Source: JANMEX01 sp049696015
Lineage (GTDB): Bacteria > Pseudomonadota > Alphaproteobacteria > Rhizobiales > Rhizobiaceae
DNA length: 14,708 nt
Direction of reading: 5' to 3'
NCBI GenBank assembly: GCA_049696015.1
Contig: JBAVTG010000039.1
Location: 1-14,708, forward strand
Part shown: piece after piece, positions 12,833-14,708 of the stretch
How positions within the stretch are numbered: the first letter of the stretch is position 1
Layout: each line of letters starts with the position of its first letter
Notes under the pieces: model-generated
Told to the model about the DNA's origin: nothing
The model's database searches: none
Seen by the model: only the letters and a program-made list of their open reading frames with translations
Program-made: the position numbers and the translations under genes

Positions 12833-14708
12833 CTACTTCCGGCGAACCATCTCCGTTTCAATCGACAACTTGTAGTTGCCGTCCGATTTCTTCCATGCAG
12901 CCTCGATCTGCTTGCGCACGTTGCCGAGGCGCGCCTTCGCCAACGAGGCATCTTCCTGTCCGGCAAAGTAGGTCAATCGCAGGACCGAATTCTCTTCCGA
13001 AAGCGTGGCAATCAACTGGGCTATGCCTTCGTTCCACTCCGGCTTCAGCTTGGCGCTGTCGCCGGCAAAGGCATCGCCGCGCAGGTCAAGCCGCACAACC
13101 CGGCCAATGGCAGCGCCAAAATTCAGCTTAGAGACCTTGCCTGCCGTCAACCGGATCACGCGCGGATTTTCGGTTGTCACATGGTAGCCGGTCGGCAAGG
13201 TCCGGGTGTCCAATTTGAGGATGAAGTTCGAGCCAATCTTGCGGTCCGGCAGCATGGCGCATGGCACATGATACTGCCCGTTCTTGTCCGTGGTGATCAA
13301 TTCACCCTTGACGGTTACCAGGCGGACACCAGCGATGCCGCGCTCGGGTTCATAGGGTGACGTTCCACCATCCTGAATGCCATTGCCGTTCCGGTCATCA
13401 AAAACCTTGCCGATGATGTCGCCGCAATCAAACACCGCTTCAGGCCGGATCCGGATCGTGGCGCTGCCGCCTGTTCCGATTTGCACACCGGTTGCCGGAT
13501 CAAGCGCATATGCGTCATTGACGTATTCGCCAGGCTGGGCATTGACCGGAATGCGAAGCTGGAGCGTCACCACCACCTGTCCGGACGCTGGTATGGCGGT
13601 TGCAGGCATCGTCACAGTCCGGCCATTCACTGTTGCCGTTGCAGGCGCGCCATCGATGGTGACTGATCCGTCGATCAGCGTGAAGCCAACTGGCATCCTG
13701 TCAATGATATTGAGGTCCGCTGTGACTGCTCCGCCATTGTTGGTTGCCGTGATCGTGTAGGTCATGACGCCGCCGCGCAAGCCGATCTGGCTTGAAGCAC
13801 GTTTTGTGACAGTTACATCGCCAGGCACTACGACCGCCGGATCGAGGGGGATGTGATTGTGAACGACATTCGGATCGCCGGCTGCGATCAGGAATACAAG
13901 GAAGTAGGTCGTCGCCGCAGCGCCTGCCGGAGCGCCGGCCTGTGGCTGGACCGCGCATGATCCGCCGGCATTGCCATCAACAGCGCAGATCGAGGCATCA
14001 AGCGCGCCGGATGCCGGCACAATGGCGGTTGACGGCGCTGCCACATAGCCCGCTGGTGCGGTTACTTGCAGGCGGTATTCGGTCTGGCCAATGGGGCAAG
14101 CCGGATCAGCGCCTGCCATGATGTCAAAGCGATAGCTGCCATCGGGACCGGTTGTCTGCGCCTGCTGCGCGGGTGATGCCAAGCAGACTGCCGGCAACGG
14201 TGTTCCGGATGCGTCAGTAATCGTCACTGTCGCACCGGCGACGGGAAGCCGCGTGACGCTGTCATAGACCACGCCGGAGGGGTCAATCGGCAGATTGACA
14301 TCAGCGATCTGGGAGCCTGCGACAATATCAATCGTGCCCCTGCCCGAGACTACTTCGCCGGTCGCCGGGTCGATTGTCGCCACCGAATAGCCGGTTCCTG
14401 CCGGAATTCCCGTGAATTCATAAGAACCATCCGGGTTGGTAACAGTCGTGGCAATGACGACGCCCCCACGGACCAGTTGGACGATATAGCCGCCTTCAAC
14501 GGGTTCTCCGCTGTCGAAAACCCCGTTCGAATTCTCATCTTCAAACACAACACCGGACAGGCGCGCATCTAGCGGCGGTATCGTCACTGTCGCATCAATG
14601 GTGGCGCAGTTGAGCGGGTTGAGGATCTCGCAGATCGTGTACGGATAGGTATAGACGCCCGCCGTCGTGCCCGGCGCGACGGTGATCGTGCCGTCCGGGT
14701 TCATGATG
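12833..14708 (-). CDS. Secreted SdrD_B/DUF11 repeat protein with degenerate OmpA-like C-terminus (5' end outside window)
   Basis: The frame is open to the right edge, so the N-terminus and signal peptide are missing; about 625 codons are visible. Counting from the first internal methionine (14704), the order is: end of a repeat module (PDGTITVAPGTTAGVYTY); an SdrD_B-type domain at about 50-140 with calcium-loop-like FEDENSNGVFDSGEP; a carboxypeptidase-regulatory-like domain at 143-225 (VAGATVTITD; GPDGSYRFDI); a DUF11 domain at 295-415 (MTYTITATNNGG; PGEYVNDAY); a second SdrD_B-type domain at 429-528 (FDDRNGNGIQDGG); and an OmpA-like module at 535-615. That last part keeps the fold pattern (FAGDSAKLKPEWNEGIAQL) but not a canonical NxxLSxxRA peptidoglycan-binding motif. 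Cysteines recur between domains and may form disulfides. These modules are typical of long extracellular stalk or adhesin proteins. The giant barrel gene follows on the same strand, 225 bases on. The whole protein is probably much longer, but its length cannot be seen. Confidence 0.88.
   Translation of the reverse strand, partial: IMNPDGTITVAPGTTAGVYTYPYTICEILNPLNCATIDATVTIPPLDARLSGVVFEDENSNGVFDSGEPVEGGYIVQLVRGGVVIATTVTNPDGSYEFTGIPAGTGYSVATIDPATGEVVSGRGTIDIVAGSQIADVNLPIDPSGVVYDSVTRLPVAGATVTITDASGTPLPAVCLASPAQQAQTTGPDGSYRFDIMAGADPACPIGQTEYRLQVTAPAGYVAAPSTAIVPASGALDASICAVDGNAGGSCAVQPQAGAPAGAAATTYFLVFLIAAGDPNVVHNHIPLDPAVVVPGDVTVTKRASSQIGLRGGVMTYTITATNNGGAVTADLNIIDRMPVGFTLIDGSVTIDGAPATATVNGRTVTMPATAIPASGQVVVTLQLRIPVNAQPGEYVNDAYALDPATGVQIGTGGSATIRIRPEAVFDCGDIIGKVFDDRNGNGIQDGGTSPYEPERGIAGVRLVTVKGELITTDKNGQYHVPCAMLPDRKIGSNFILKLDTRTLPTGYHVTTENPRVIRLTAGKVSKLNFGAAIGRVVRLDLRGDAFAGDSAKLKPEWNEGIAQLIATLSEENSVLRLTYFAGQEDASLAKARLGNVRKQIEAAWKKSDGNYKLSIETEMVRRK

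Noticed and set aside
12816..12846. Direct repeat TTCCGGCG occurring twice
   Set aside because: It is short, GC-rich and partly overlaps coding sequence. There is no sign of a mobile-element end or target duplication.

Overview
The window looks like chromosomal DNA of an alphaproteobacterium, most likely a marine or soil member of the Hyphomicrobiales (Rhizobiales). The clues are a small Omp25/Omp31-type outer-membrane barrel, a DivK-like single-domain response regulator, a hybrid histidine kinase feeding it, TTAA-rich upstream sites that resemble CtrA boxes, and moderately GC-rich codon use. The genus assignment is a guess. No tRNA, rRNA, insertion sequence, phage gene or CRISPR array was seen.

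Layout. (1) 1-739, minus strand: 3'-truncated gene for a two-helix membrane protein with a long coiled coil and a TPR-like tail. (2) 865-1473, minus: small outer-membrane barrel with a clear terminator behind it. (3) 1644-4043, minus: membrane GGDEF-EAL protein with a terminator behind it. (4) 4044-4287: divergent promoter region. (5) 4288-6066, plus: a two-gene operon of an alpha-oxoamine synthase (PLP enzyme) and a single-domain response regulator, closed by a strong hairpin at 6098-6126. (6) 6127-6497: gene-free stretch between converging units. (7) 6498-8862, minus: hybrid sensor histidine kinase followed by a DivK-like response regulator. (8) 8981-14708, minus: a 1208-residue outer-membrane barrel protein preceded by a 5'-truncated SdrD/DUF11/OmpA-like surface protein.

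How the parts may work together. Genes 5 and 7 form a compact signalling island: a small-molecule synthase of the family that includes CqsA/LqsA, a receiver in its operon, a multi-helix membrane hybrid kinase and a second receiver, with a c-di-GMP enzyme transcribed divergently. This resembles the alpha-hydroxyketone quorum-sensing loci of Legionella (lqsA-lqsR-hdeD-lqsS) and Vibrio (cqsA-cqsS) in composition. The synthase subfamily cannot be fixed from sequence reading alone, so this is a hypothesis. The right-hand pair looks like a two-component cell-surface assembly: a secreted, possibly calcium-binding repeat protein with a degenerate OmpA-like end, and a very large barrel. It is transcribed in the same direction as the kinase, with no obvious terminator between them. 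One-mismatch CtrA-like boxes lie at the same distance upstream of the kinase and of the large barrel gene, hinting at shared cell-cycle control.
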